This document shows, piece by piece, positions 34,701 to 43,229 of a DNA stretch of 64,000 nt. Below the pieces are notes generated by a model. That model did not search any database and was not told where the DNA came from. It saw only the letters and a list, made by a program, of their open reading frames with translations. How positions within the stretch are numbered: position 1 is the first letter of the stretch; each line of letters opens with the position of its first letter. Both the position numbers and the translations under genes were made by a program. Origin of the DNA: Paroedura picta (Eukaryota; Chordata; Lepidosauria; Squamata; Gekkonidae); NCBI RefSeq assembly GCF_049243985.1, contig NC_135377.1:71408145-71472144 (forward strand), written 5' to 3'.

Positions 34701-37700
34701 TTAGGGGAGATTACATGGCAACCAATTCCTCCCATTTCTGTGTCATTTCCCTTCTAGTGTTAATTAGGTCACAGACATCGAAATGTCCCCCTGCCCTAAT
34801 ACACATGGGGTAGTCACAGTACACAGGTGTCCACCCTGCTCCTTCTGTCTCCATTTTTTCACTATTGATAAAATGTTATGTCCCCACATCCTTCTTTCAT
34901 AGCTGCTCCTTAGAAGAAGAAGAAGAACTGGAGTCTTGTACACTGTTGTTTACTACCCAAAGGAGTCTCAAAGTGGTTTACAAAAATATTTTCCCTTCAT
35001 CTCCCCACAATAGTCAACCTGTGAGGGCTGTGGAGCTGTGAGAGGTGTGAGAGAACTGGGAATGGGCCGTAGTGACCCAGCAGTCCTCAGGTGTCTCAAA
35101 GAAGTTTCCAATTGTCTTCCCTTCCTCTCTCCATAGCAGACTCCATATGCGGGAGGTAGAGAGCCTCACGTGGAAGCTGGCAGCCCTAAGAGGTGGTCTC
35201 TCTGTGCACAGCAGTCTTGACCTTAGTAAGGTTTTTTATACTGTTTTTTATTTGACAGGCCAAGCTTTAAAAATGTCACTTCAGTCCCCATGTCTCTCCA
35301 GCCATTTACTTGTTCACTATTTACAGTTTCAGATTGTAAATATTTATTTAGATCTTCCTGCACTTTCCAGACTCACAGGACTGATGCTGGTCTGTCTGCC
35401 TGCGCCCCAGAATACAAACAGTTGCTGGTAAAGTGTGCTAAACCAAAAAAGGAACAATACCCAACCGTAACAGGTAGGAACTCAAAAGTTGAGCTGAACA
35501 ATAAAAATAATGTTAAACTTATTAATTATTTATTATAGTGCACAGTACACAGTTAAAAACAGAATAAAAACTTCTTAAAAACTATACCGAACTAACAACA
35601 CATAGAAACTATGTATTGCTTTTATGTATCATTTTTAAGAAGTTTTTATTCTGTTTTTAACTGTGCACTATAATAAATAATTAATACGTTTTACATTATT
35701 TTTATTGTTCAGCTCAACTTTTGAGTTCCTGCTGGTAAAGGCTGGCCATATCCCTTAGCCCAGGAGGGACAAAACCGCACCACTCCCTCCCAACTGCAGT
35801 CTGCAAGCGTCTAGTATCAAGATCGCTGCTCATCTCTAGGTTATAATGATCAGCTGTGTGGGCAAAAATGTCTCTTTGAAGGCCAGACTATGAGGCATTG
35901 TATGATTTTGAAGTCCCACCTCCAAACCTCCAGGAATATTTCCAACTCAGGGGTAGCCAACCTCCAGGTGGGGCCTGGAGAGGTCCTGGAATTATAGCTC
36001 ACCTGCAGAGTATAAAGATCAGCTCCCCAGGTAAAAAGGGCTACTTTGGACAAGGTTGTGGTGCAGAAGAAACATTTAAGGCCTCCCACACAGGTTGTTG
36101 TTGTTGAATGGAAAGACTTGAGTCCTACTGCACAGGGTTGTTGTGCAGATGAAACAGGAGACAAAAGAACCTCTGCAACAGCATCCAGTTTCATCTGCAG
36201 AATAACGCTGCGCAGTAGGCCTCAAATCTGCAGAGAGTTGCGAAGAAAAATTACACATGGCTTGGCTTGTCTAACCCCCGACCAGAGCAGTATTTTAAGT
36301 GAGAATGGGCTTTTCTGTGGCTTCCCTGTCAGCCAACTGTTTGGCAGAAGGGGAAAGCTCCCCCCCCCTCAAAAGGAATGCCCCCACCCAAGCCCTGCAT
36401 TGCTCTCGGAAATGCATCCCTCCCCTCAATTAGGGGCTGTCAGAAGGTTCTTCACAGGAGGCCTGAAGGGAGGGAGTGGGAAGGGAGTGCACTCACCTGC
36501 CAGTTTGGTCAGTGTTGTGAGGCAAAGTGAGGGAAGTTGTTGGAAGCGGCAGTTATGAGAGCCCTGAAGTATAAAGGGCTGGCACAGCCTGTCCAAGCTT
36601 CTGTTCTCATCCCCCCTCAGCAGCCCTACCAACCTCCTCTCCCTGCAGTTGCCAGAGGCAAACTGGCAGCGATGTCGCCAGATTGTCCTTGGCTGGGCTA
36701 GGTGGGTGGGCCCTGTCAGAACTCTGGCCCAATAATTGGGCTAAAGTCCTGAGTGGGCCTGACCTATCTGAGTCAGGGCCCAATTAGGATGCACAAAGCC
36801 CAATCGGGACAGGCCATACTCACTCTCTGCTCACTTAGCCCTTAGCTAATTATTATACAACAGCAAGTCCACTGTTACAGATGTTATGATTGTTATATTT
36901 GTTGTGATGTTCCATGTAATTACCTTACGATGTTTTATGTAAACTGGCCAGAGCCATATGGAAGGGTGGTATAAAAATATAAATAAATAAATAAACAAAT
37001 TAGATAAAACAAATAAATGAAAATAAAAAAGAAGAGAAGCCAACTCTTTAGGAATGAAGAGGGAAATGTGAATAAACCACAGGGCAGCCATGTCTGTGAA
37101 GGCCAAATGGAGAACTGAAGGAAATGTTGGACTGAGGCCCATTCCACACTTTTTATGCACTTGAGAAGCAGATTTCCCTGTTTCGCAGACGACACTCCAG
37201 CTGCAAAAAACACTGAAAAGCCCATTCCATATGTGTTTTTAGTGGACTCTCCAGAATTCTGCATTTCTTGCATCATAGCAAAACTAATCTTTACCGCATA
37301 TCCTGTTTCTTTAACATCACAGCCAATGCTTGTAGACTGAGATAAACAAGGTAGCAGTAATGTTAAAAGCATGTTAAAATAGCTTTTCCATTTGCTCCAT
37401 CTGGTGCAGTTTTGAGGAGGCCTGCCTGGACTGACTATGTGTTGACTGCAGTCTTTTGATGCAACCTTTGTTATAAGGACCCAAGAAGAACACAGCCACA
37501 GTGTTTGCATTTGGAACTTTGGCAAGGATAGATGCATCCCTTAATCATGAGCACTTAATCAAGAGCTAACTAACTTCTACTGGTTAGTTGCTTGCTTAGC
37601 TGGATCTCTTTGGCTGAACCCTGCCCAAGAACATGAAGCACCTTTGTGAGTCACGCCTCTGTGAGTTGTGGGACAAGAATCCCAGTTGAGAAAGTGTGTG

Positions 37701-38269
37701 TGTGTGAGAGTATGGAGGGAGGGGCTGCCAAATCCAGGTTGAGAAACTCCTGGATCCTTGGGGATGGCTTTGGGAGCTTAGGGGTACAATGCCAAGCTGT
37801 CTACCCCCAAGAACAGCCCTTTTCTCCCAGAAACTGATCTCTGTAGTCTGGAGAGGAGGTACACTCCCAGGGGATCCCAAGTCCCACGTGGAGGCTGGCA
37901 TCCCTAGCTGAGAGCTACCTACACCTGGACCCAGTGCAAGGAAAGCTTCTCATGTTGACATGACAGTTTAAAGCATCCTCACAGGATAGGGGTGGTTTTA
38001 CTTAGGGCAAGCAGCCGGTGCCCAGTAACAAAACAGCCAGATAGCACCAGAAGAAGATGTCACCAGAAATATGGAAGGGAGAGGAGGGGAAGGTTGCTGA
38101 CCTTGGCAAGTTGTGCAGCTGTGTTTCCTCTGGCCCCTACGGAGAGCATGGTCAAGGCAGCAGAGATGCTGGCTGGGGAAATAATGATGTTGCCTGTTGG
38201 GTTGACTTCCATGAGCCTGCGGAACAGATTGATGGCAAAACGCCTACGTCCCTTTGCCAGCTCTTCCAT
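16299..38269 (-). CDS. SERPINB1-like: Serpin C: complete SERPINB1-like gene, six coding exons, 380 aa
   Basis: The coding exons join as 38102-38269, 33627-33764, 26506-26623, 21037-21179, 18730-18897 and 16299-16706 (minus strand). Lengths are 168, 138, 118, 143, 168 and 408 bases, total 1143 including the stop. This is the seven-exon ov-serpin plan without the extra CD-loop exon. The product should be a cytosolic serine or cysteine protease inhibitor related to leukocyte elastase inhibitor. It has no signal peptide. Seen in order: helix A/B (1-56), helix F and shutter ([11 protein letters not shown] in exon 5), strand exon 6 ([12 protein letters not shown]), then hinge and reactive loop [16 protein letters not shown] at 330-345, and the signature [11 protein letters not shown]. 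Aligned with human SERPINB1, P1 falls at residue 344, Tyr here instead of Cys. The alanine-rich hinge fits an inhibitory serpin. Closest relatives by eye are SERPINB1-type rather than B6/B9. Confidence 0.9.
17040..17400 (+). mobile_element. Ancestral L2 3' fragment in intron 6 of C
   Basis: Remnant of L2 C-terminal coding sequence ('cctggtggaattccttgcc') followed by the 3' end 'acaccgccctcagccaggatac' and (TGAA)n. The same insertion is in intron 6 of D (43230-43965) and E (62880-63240), so it predates the duplication of these genes. Confidence 0.7.
17557..18701 (-). mobile_element. Probable non-autonomous Helitron, about 1.15 kb
   Basis: Read on the minus strand it begins TCTGTCCCTTTTAATAAATC directly after an A. 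It ends with a hairpin (arms near ATACAACGGG, slightly mismatched here), then CTTTGCCC and CTAG before a T. This matches Helitron rules (5' TC, 3' hairpin plus CTRR, insertion between A and T, no TSD). The decayed copy D keeps what looks like the empty site (cttata|tttgggg near 44225-44236). There is no Rep/helicase ORF. The interior contains a SINE-like stretch at about 17820-17950. Confidence 0.65.
18730..18897 (-). CDS. SERPINB1-like: Serpin C, exon 6 (residues 190-245)
   Basis: Acceptor ATCCAG and donor CAG|GTGATC flank 56 codons, [17 protein letters not shown] to [12 protein letters not shown], the canonical exon 6 length of clade B serpins. Phase 0 at both ends. Confidence 0.9.
18898..21036 (-). 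other. Intron 5 of serpin C
   Basis: No coding exon seen. About 19273-19287 (aaatcccagatccag) is the unoccupied equivalent of the site where the large L1 sits in copy D. The stretch about 20640-20960 is an old minus-strand L2 remnant ([14 protein letters not shown]) shared with B. Confidence 0.7.
20640..20960 (-). mobile_element. Old L2-clade fragment in intron 5 of C
   Basis: The minus strand encodes a decayed L2 C-terminus ([30 protein letters not shown] in the same frame). It matches the B copy at 12700-12930 in position and sequence, so it is older than the B/C duplication. Confidence 0.7.
21037..21179 (-). CDS. SERPINB1-like: Serpin C, exon 5 (residues 142-189)
   Basis: Acceptor TTCAAG, donor AAG|GTAACC, 143 bases. 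It completes a split Gly codon, then reads [19 protein letters not shown] and [18 protein letters not shown], ending MPFQLNK. Strongly conserved with exon 5 of B. Confidence 0.9.
21648..23183 (+). mobile_element. 5'-truncated L1, ORF2 3' end, with exact TSD
   Basis: The 15-bp direct repeat AGAACTACAGTTGGA lies at 21633-21647 and 23184-23198. Between them is the C-terminal part of an L1 ORF2 ([36 protein letters not shown], ending with the [20 protein letters not shown] zinc-knuckle-like region), a short 3' UTR, AATAAAA and a poly-A run. The reading frame is shifted at least twice (near 21800-21840 and near 22850-22940). It lies in intron 4 of serpin C. Confidence 0.9.
23475..26265 (-). mobile_element. 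L2-clade LINE with an internal inverted segment
   Basis: The outer parts, 23475-24656 and about 25668-26265, are minus-strand RT and C-terminus: [20 protein letters not shown] to [14 protein letters not shown] at the right, then [17 protein letters not shown] onward at the left. These two parts meet exactly within the RT. Between them, about 24657-25667 runs on the plus strand and encodes the endonuclease/linker ([47 protein letters not shown]), which would belong upstream of the RT. The YADD region near 24540 is damaged: the codons for AD are missing ([13 protein letters not shown]). It is broken and probably inactive. Confidence 0.75.
26506..26623 (-). CDS. SERPINB1-like: Serpin C, exon 4 (residues 103-142)
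   Basis: Acceptor CTCCAG, donor AAG|GTGAGA, 118 bases, reading [19 protein letters not shown] then [20 protein letters not shown] and the first base of a Gly codon. The INQWV..TEG motif is the helix F hallmark of serpins. Phase 1 exit. It is the only exon 4 in the window. Confidence 0.92.
27788..30680 (+). mobile_element. L1-derived element without ORF2, inserted in CR1
   Basis: The direct repeat GAATATCATGTGGG at 27774-27787 and 30681-30694 brackets an L1-like unit of about 2.9 kb. It begins with an L1-type 5' region ('taaagatgtcatcctgagag'), carries an ORF1-like coiled-coil stretch (28594-29178) in which a segment of about 130 bp is repeated ([19 protein letters not shown], then [19 protein letters not shown]), then goes straight to a long 3' UTR with internally repeated blocks (about 29200-29470 against 29560-29900) and a poly-A. 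No RT or endonuclease is present. A SINE is nested in it. It resembles the mammalian HAL1 idea (an L1 keeping ORF1 only). Confidence 0.75.
29968..30245 (+). mobile_element. Sauria-type SINE with Bov-B-like 3' end
   Basis: A tRNA-like head ('gcctcttgtggcgcagagtg', 'gggagttcaatccca') and a middle domain are followed by 'gggtcagacatgactcgg', the Bov-B LINE 3' motif. The tail is (ACCTTT)n. It has a perfect 18-bp TSD, CTTTAAGGCAAAGCCCTA (29950-29967 and 30246-30263). It is the youngest layer of this nest. It probably depended on Bov-B enzymes; a full Bov-B lies at 46402. Confidence 0.85.
31040..32766 (+). mobile_element. Internally deleted L1 (ORF1 start fused to ORF2 end), inserted in CR1
   Basis: A 19-bp TSD with one mismatch (31021-31039 and 32767-32785; aaataata.aggttcagag) brackets a 1.7-kb L1. 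The 5' end 'gaagatggcgccgtaacag' is closely related to the full-length L1 at 44781. ORF1 starts at 31661 ([16 protein letters not shown]) with a coiled coil, runs to IQFHFLRPP, and then continues in frame as a short version of the ORF2 C-terminus (DEQWS..KDSSSNF). A single deletion therefore removed the end of ORF1 and nearly all of ORF2. The resulting 211-codon frame is open. Confidence 0.8.
33627..33764 (-). CDS. SERPINB1-like: Serpin C, exon 3 (residues 57-102)
   Basis: Acceptor CTGGCAG and donor CAG|GTAAGT flank 46 codons reading [20 protein letters not shown] and [24 protein letters not shown] is the conserved clade B motif after helix D. Phase 0 at both ends. The length equals SERPINB1 exon 3, so there is no CD-loop insert. 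Confidence 0.92.
33795..33975 (-). mobile_element. tRNA-derived SINE fragment, minus strand
   Basis: The reverse complement reads 'cccactcctccatatgcagc', 'ggtggatgaccttggg' and 'acctcacaaggtggtctgtt', matching the SINE at 13138-13417 without its tRNA head and tail. Confidence 0.65.
34030..34290 (+). mobile_element. L2-clade fragments, scrambled order
   Basis: About 34030-34170 resembles the L2 3' end ('ctgttaccctccacgaacca', 'gtggcaggatataaat'). About 34172-34265 then encodes [20 protein letters not shown], which should precede that 3' end. The two pieces are either separate insertions or rearranged. Confidence 0.6.
35434..35729. repeat. Large palindrome (foldback element) with 11-bp flanking repeat
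   Basis: The left arm at about 35476-35587 and the right arm at about 35626-35730 are reverse complements over more than 100 bases, with only a few differences (the left arm carries an extra 'agtacac'). The loop is about 38 bases and contains a small hairpin of its own (catag..ctatg). TGCTGGTAAAG is repeated at 35423-35433 and 35730-35740, which looks like a target duplication. There is no ORF. Confidence 0.75.
36250..36445. repeat. Block shared with the exon 2 flank (partner about 38285-38480)
   Basis: About 190 bp, including 'ggcttggcttgtctaacccc' and 'cagccaactgtttggcagaa', is nearly identical at both places. One copy abuts the 5' side of exon 2C; the other lies inside the Helitron-like region. 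Confidence 0.8.
36870..37010 (+). mobile_element. LINE 3' end (L2-like) with (AAAT)n tail
   Basis: The 3' end 'gccagagccatatggaaggg' then 'tggtataaaaatataaataa' and a short (AAAT)n tract has the form of L2 3' ends. It is severely truncated. From 37020 to 37960 I see no gene. Confidence 0.5.
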
Positions 38270-38278
38270 GTTGCCAAC
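38102..38278 (-). CDS. SERPINB1-like: Serpin C, exon 2 (start codon; residues 1-56)
   Basis: Acceptor CTTGCAG, nine-base leader GTTGGCAAC, then ATG with its A at 38269. It reads [56 protein letters not shown], then donor AAG|GTCAGC. N-x-x-GNI..SP.SIS is the serpin helix A / strand 6B signature. This ATG is the usual ov-serpin start and is the first in the exon. Confidence 0.93.
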
Positions 38279-38756
38279 CTGCAAGCGGGAAACAGAGAAT
38301 GGCTTGGCTTGTCTAACCCCCGGCCAGAGCAGTATTTTAAGTGAGAATGGGCTTTTCTGTGGCTTCCCTGTCAGCCAACTGTTTGGCAGAAGGGGAAAGC
38401 TCCCCCCCCCCTCAAAAGGAATGCCCCCACCCAACCCCTGCATTGCAGAGAATGCTCCGTCTGTGGGTCTCCAACACACAATCCGAAATGCCCCTGCCCA
38501 TTCTAAGGGATCACGTAGGAGGAAGTCAGAGGGGAAGGACTTGGCTGAGATGGGTTACCCCTTTAGCTACACAGCATTGCAAAGATTCTCTTCCGCCAAG
38601 TGAGGGCATGGCTTGGGTGGCCAGTTTTCACTGGAAGAAGAATGGACCCTGTTGGAGGACACCTCTCCCTTTGCGGCTCTTGACAAAAAGAAGCCCCCCT
38701 CCCCCCACACCTGTGGTGGAGTCCCTACCCTGCCAAGAAAAGGAAACAAAAAATGG

Positions 38757-38795
38757 CAAAAGGAGGAGGAGGAGGAGGAGGAGTAGGAGGAGAGA
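38757..38795. repeat. (GGA)n short tandem repeat in intron 1 of C
   Basis: A run of about ten GGA units, followed by a variant unit (gta). Confidence 0.9.
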
Positions 38796-39068
38796 GTTAC
38801 CGGATCCACAAGCACAGCTGGCTCTTCTTACGGCGTCTCTTGCTTTGGGGGTGATTTTGCGGATGACACACTGGAAAGAAAGGAAGACAGTGGGACCAAT
38901 GAGGCTAGTCACCATTGAAATGCTAGCAAGTTTGATGGTATGCAGATGAAAGAGATGGAAAAACAGCCAACCCCCCCCCCAAAAAAAAAAAAAGAATACA
39001 TGCCAAGGTACATTACAGAGCCTTTGTGAAACTCCGGAGTCCCTTGAGACAGGCAGGGCACTGGAGCA

Positions 39069-39180
<112 letters not shown>

Positions 39181-39384
39181 CGATTCCTTTTTTCTCACTT
39201 TTCCTTGAATGTTTAAAGGCTTTTTGCATTATTTTTTCTATCTCGCATCATTGTGAATCGGTTTCCAACGATTCAACAAGCAGGTTTTTGTACTGCTTCT
39301 TTTATTTAACCTTTTATGTTTTGGGGCGGGGGGGGGGTTAAAGCTCACCCCAAATCCCCCCCCCCCTTGTGCCCGGCCTAGCTA

Positions 39385-39800
39385 GGTCTCCATCGACCAC
39401 CCCGCCCCCAAAGCCCTTTCGCTCCCGGGTCCTCCCCCCCCCCCCCCCGCTGCCAAGGCGAGCGCGCCCCCGACGTGCCGCTCCGCCCTCCTCGCTGCGG
39501 CCACCCAGGTGAGCCCCACGCCAGGCCAGGCCAGGCCAGGCGGGCGCGAAGCAGGGAGCCCCTCGGCGGGACTGCAGGGCGCAGCAGCAGGCGACGGACT
39601 TACCTGTCCGGATGGCGGCGCCGGTGTGCGGGCTCCGAGCAGTTGCAGCGAGGTCAAGGCGGAGGCGCCTCCCCGCACAGCGCGTCTCGGGGCCGGGCAG
39701 CCGCAGGCGGGAAGGACAAAACCCAGCGAAAGCACCACCCTCCTCGCTCAGGTTCGGCCAGGGGGGCAGTCCGTGCCTAGAGGCGCCTCCGGTTTGACTC
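39385..39800 (-). promoter_or_regulatory. CpG island promoter and non-coding exon 1 of serpin C
   Basis: GC-rich and CpG-dense ('gcgcgcccccgacgtgccg', 'gatggcggcgccggtgtg'), in sharp contrast with its AT-rich surroundings. On the minus strand a strong donor, CGGACAG|GTAAGT, ends an exon at 39604; its start is unknown but probably lies between 39640 and 39800. Human SERPINB1 also has a non-coding first exon. No TATA box was recognised, which is normal for CpG promoters. Confidence 0.7.
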
Positions 39801-39916
39801 CAGGAGGAATTCCCTCTCCGAGTCAAAGAAAGAAGAATTGCTGCCCTTTCCAAAGAGGGTCGCCTCCCACCTTCCCAGCACGGAATGGGGAAGTGTGTCC
39901 AAAGGTTAGATTCAAG

Positions 39917-40015
39917 ACTAAGAACTAAATCTGAGGAAGAGGGCTTGCGCGCGAAAGCTCACGCCTGGAATAAATGTTTGTTGGTCTTAAAGGTGCTACT
40001 GGACTCTGATTTTGC
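39917..40015 (+). repeat. Dispersed repeat of unknown class
   Basis: The text 'gaaagctcacgcctggaata' followed by 'ttggtcttaaaggtgctact' and 'ggactctgattttgc' resembles a repeat widespread in reptiles, but I cannot name its family. Confidence 0.4.
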
Positions 40016-40934
40016 TTTGTTCTGTCCAAAGGTGCTTCTAACCCTTTCACAGGTATTCCCTTCTGCATGTGACTCTTACCTGTCTTTTGAGATGACTCTG
40101 AAACAAAGGTTTCTATACTTCATATTTCTCTACTGTGAGCAGCATCCAAGCGGCTTACTATCACCTCTCCCTTCCTCTCCCCACAATAGGCATCTTGTCA
40201 GGTAGGTGAGGCCGAGAGAGCTCTGAGAGAACTGTGAACATCCAAAGGTCACCCAACATGCTTCCTGTGGAGGAGTTGGGAATCAAACCCAAAACTCAAG
40301 AGAAAAGGTTGCTGGCTCCCAGAAGACCCCAGAACAGCCCTTTTCAGCCCTTTGACCATGGTGGAGCCCCTGGTTTCAAGGAGCCTTGGAATGGATGTCC
40401 ACTGGCCATAGCTCCCTGCCAAGCACCCATAAATCGCATGTCACTGGAATTGACATCAAGGCCTGTGTTTACAGAAAGTCTCAAGGAGGGAGCGGGGAGG
40501 GCATAGGGTAGGTATAAGGTGGGAATAGGTGTGCAGGCTGTGCTCCCTCCCTGGCACAGAATGAGAACTCACTCAGTGTTCAGGTCTCTTGTTTGTGGCC
40601 ATGTCCATTAAGAGAGGATGGGAAATGTCATGGAGCCCCCCACCTCAAGCTCCCTTAGACCCCTGGTTGGGAATCCTTGCCCTCCAATTTTCAAGTTTAA
40701 CGCTACTGAATGACAGGGGCAGAACCAGCTGACCCTGAGAAATAGTAATAATCAGGTCTAAGGAAAGACCAGCACTGGAAGAACTGCTCCAAACTTCTTT
40801 GATGTAATCCTTTGGGGCACCATTGCTCCTTTGCAGGAAGGGTGGATTATAAATGGCCGAACAAATAAATGTTCCCTGTGCCTGGAATTGGGTAGAAAAT
40901 TAGTCTAGTATTTCTTCTACCTTTTCATTGAAGG

Positions 40935-41055
40935 TAAATTCCTTGACTTGTTCCCTGAAGGTTCACTCAGTCAGATGACCAGATGCGTAGTGGTGACTGC
41001 CGTCTACAGCTGAGAAGGCAGCTGTGAATAGCACTTTGAAGGGGGGCTGAGCCCC
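40935..41055 (+). pseudogene. Serpin exon 5 relic, inverted
   Basis: On the plus strand an intact-looking acceptor (TTGAAG) precedes KFLDLFPEGSLSQMTRCVVV, then TAVYS and a stop, aligning with exon 5 of C ([19 protein letters not shown]). A second stop follows. The surrounding 40880-41215 is the reverse complement of intron/exon sequence around 13750-14090, so the block is inverted relative to all other serpin exons. Part of decayed copy D. Confidence 0.7.
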
Positions 41056-41829
41056 CCTTCCCTCTTTCAAACATCTGTACAAGATGCATTTTAAAGTGGT
41101 GATAACTGGAGATTTTGTGATTTTTCTGGGGAATCGTAAACCACATGAGTCCCCATCCTGTTCTACCCACACCACATCAGTATGCAGATGACACCATGCC
41201 CTTTCTGTCGATGAGTGGGGAAGTGTGTCCAAAGCTGCTTCTACCCTTTCATAGATAATCCCTTCTGCACAAATAGTTATAGTATTCTGACTTTTGAAAC
41301 AACTCTGAAGAGCTTTTTCTGCTTCATATTTCTCTACTTTAAGGAGCATCCAAGCAGCTTACAATCACCTAGGTGAGGTAGGTGAGGCTAAGAGAGCTCT
41401 GAGAGAACTGGGAATATGCAAACGTCACCCAGCAGGCTTCCTGTGGAGGAGTTGGGAATCAAACCTGGAACTCCAGAGAAAAGGCTGCTGGCTCTCACCA
41501 CTGGAAGAACTGCTCCAAAATTATTGATGTATACCTTGGCGCCACTTGGCTTCATTTACATCAATGAACATTCAGCACAGAAGTGGTGTGACACATCCCA
41601 GCAGAATCAGCAAAACAAGCACAAGAGAAGCCAAGCGGCATCAAAAGCAAGGGTTTTGCTAGACAATCCAAGGCAGGCTTCCTTCCACCTAAGGCACTGA
41701 AAGCAGTAGGACTTAAACTTGGACTAACTTCATAGGATTGCACAGCGAGTAAAAGATTTTCATTCTCTCTCAGATTTTCATTCTCTCTCAGTCCACGTAA
41801 GGAAATAATCCGTAGGCATTTTGAAACTG

Positions 41830-42108
41830 CAAGATGTAATTATTCCAGGAGTTGCAGCTGTACATTCTGTTCCTTCTTCATTCACATCTATAAATGTCTT
41901 GTGAATAATTGTGGACACTTAATGGTATGGGATCCCGACATACCCAGACAAAGGCTTCCAGTAGACCCAAAGCTGAAAAATTGGACTGTAGATTGTAGAT
42001 CTCTTCCTGCTTAAATTTCGGGAAATACAAATGAACATCAATGAAGTAAGAAATCTTTTTTGGCTTTGTCTATTCTTGGAGCCCTGCTAAAGTGAGCTCA
42101 TTCTCCAG
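41830..42108 (-). pseudogene. Serpin D, exon 7 (decayed)
   Basis: On the minus strand it reads LENELTLAGLQE, stop, TKPKKISYFIDVHLYFPKFK, and further pieces down to a hinge-like VNEEGTE. It has at least one internal stop, a frameshift near the middle, and the acceptor AG is changed (TTGTACC). It cannot encode a serpin C-terminus. Confidence 0.75.
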
Positions 42109-42115
42109 GTACAAT

Positions 42116-42116
<1 letters not shown>

Positions 42117-42152
<36 letters not shown>
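42117..42152. repeat. (GA)n microsatellite
   Basis: A (GA)n run just outside decayed exon 7D, expanded from the 'agacagagagaga' that follows exon 7 in other copies. Confidence 0.9.
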
Positions 42153-42158
<6 letters not shown>

Positions 42159-42174
42159 AGGAAATCGCTACACT

Positions 42175-42442
42175 AGTTTGGTATAGTGGTTAGGAGTGCG
42201 GAATTCTAATCTGGCAATCCGGGTTCGATTCCGCGCTCCCCCACATGCAGCCAGCTGGGTGACCTTAGGCTCCCCACAGCATTGATAAAGCTGTTCTGAC
42301 CAAGCAGTAATATCTGGGCTCTCTGAGCCTCACCCACCTCACAGGATGTCTGTTGTGACGAGTGGAAAGTGAAGGCGACTGTAAACCGCTTTGAGACCCC
42401 TTTGGGTAGAGAAACACGGCATATAAGAGCCAACTCTTCTTC
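42175..42442 (+). mobile_element. tRNA-derived SINE, nearly full length
   Basis: Head 'ggtatagtggttaggagtgc' and box B 'ccgggttcgattccg', then 'agctgggtgacctt', 'cacctcacaggatgtctgtt' and a 'caactcttcttcttc' end. Same family as 13138-13417 with little change. From here to about 43200 only intron-like sequence of copy D is seen. Confidence 0.8.
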
Positions 42443-43229
42443 TTCATTACCAAGTACTTTTCATGTTCTGCCCCCCCTCCATCTGTTCAGCTAAGTAGGT
42501 TTTTAGGCCATTAGCCTAACTCACCGTCCTTCCTCTAGAATTCCTGGTTTCTCTTTCATTCCGCGGTTACATTTGGCCATCTGGTAGTGAGAACTCTGCC
42601 TTATCTCCTAGTGTCCTTGGTTCACAAGAGAGCGGCTAGAGGCCACCTGCAGGCAGCGCTTGGGAAGTGGGACATGATGTCTCATGTCTTTCAAGGCTAA
42701 AGATCAAAGGCCTCTAGATGTGAACTGGTATTCCCACTTAAACCCCTAACCTGTAAAATGTCAGGGAGATCACTCTTCATCTCTTTCAATGATTCCAGTT
42801 CCTATCATTCTATGTTCTGTTATGCTTAGTGGATCTTATCAAAAACCTTTTCTACTCTAAGGATTTTCATCTGCTAGAGGATCTCACTCACGCAAGAACC
42901 CTAACAGTACTGTCATGAAAGAAACAATCACATTCAGTTAGCAAGGTACAAGCACTAATGTGCGTGGGGAATCATTTTGGAGAATAGCTTTTAGGGTCCT
43001 ACTGCAGAAAGGGGCTGCTGTCACAGAGACTACAGCTCAGTGGCTGACCATATTTGTTCAGAAACAAGAACTCAGTGAAAAGGGGCCTTGAGCAGCAGAA
43101 TTCAGAAATCTGGGTCCTCCACAAGCCATCAGAGTACACTGCATATCTAAGAAACCTCCTGTCCCAATACATCCCCAGACCAACTCTAAGATCTCCAGAT
43201 GAGCATATGCTGGTGGCCCCTGCCCTCTC

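Larger units (their letters stand above)
34388..36830 (-). mobile_element. Probable Helitron copy, interrupted
   Basis: The plus strand begins 'gtaggggcaaagcccgttg' and the hairpin arms (GTTGTATCC.GGAATACAAC) are well kept; the terminal CTAG has become CTAC on the minus strand. The interior matches the Helitron at 17557-18701 (for example 34740-35240, 36420-36740). It contains a palindromic insertion at about 35434-35729 and a copy of sequence that also lies next to exon 2 (38285-38480). The far end near 36830 is approximate. Confidence 0.5.

Noticed and set aside
39475-39928. Open frames in the GC-rich region at 39475-39928
   Set aside because: These arise from low stop frequency in a CpG island, show no family resemblance and overlap the exon 1 donor on the other strand.
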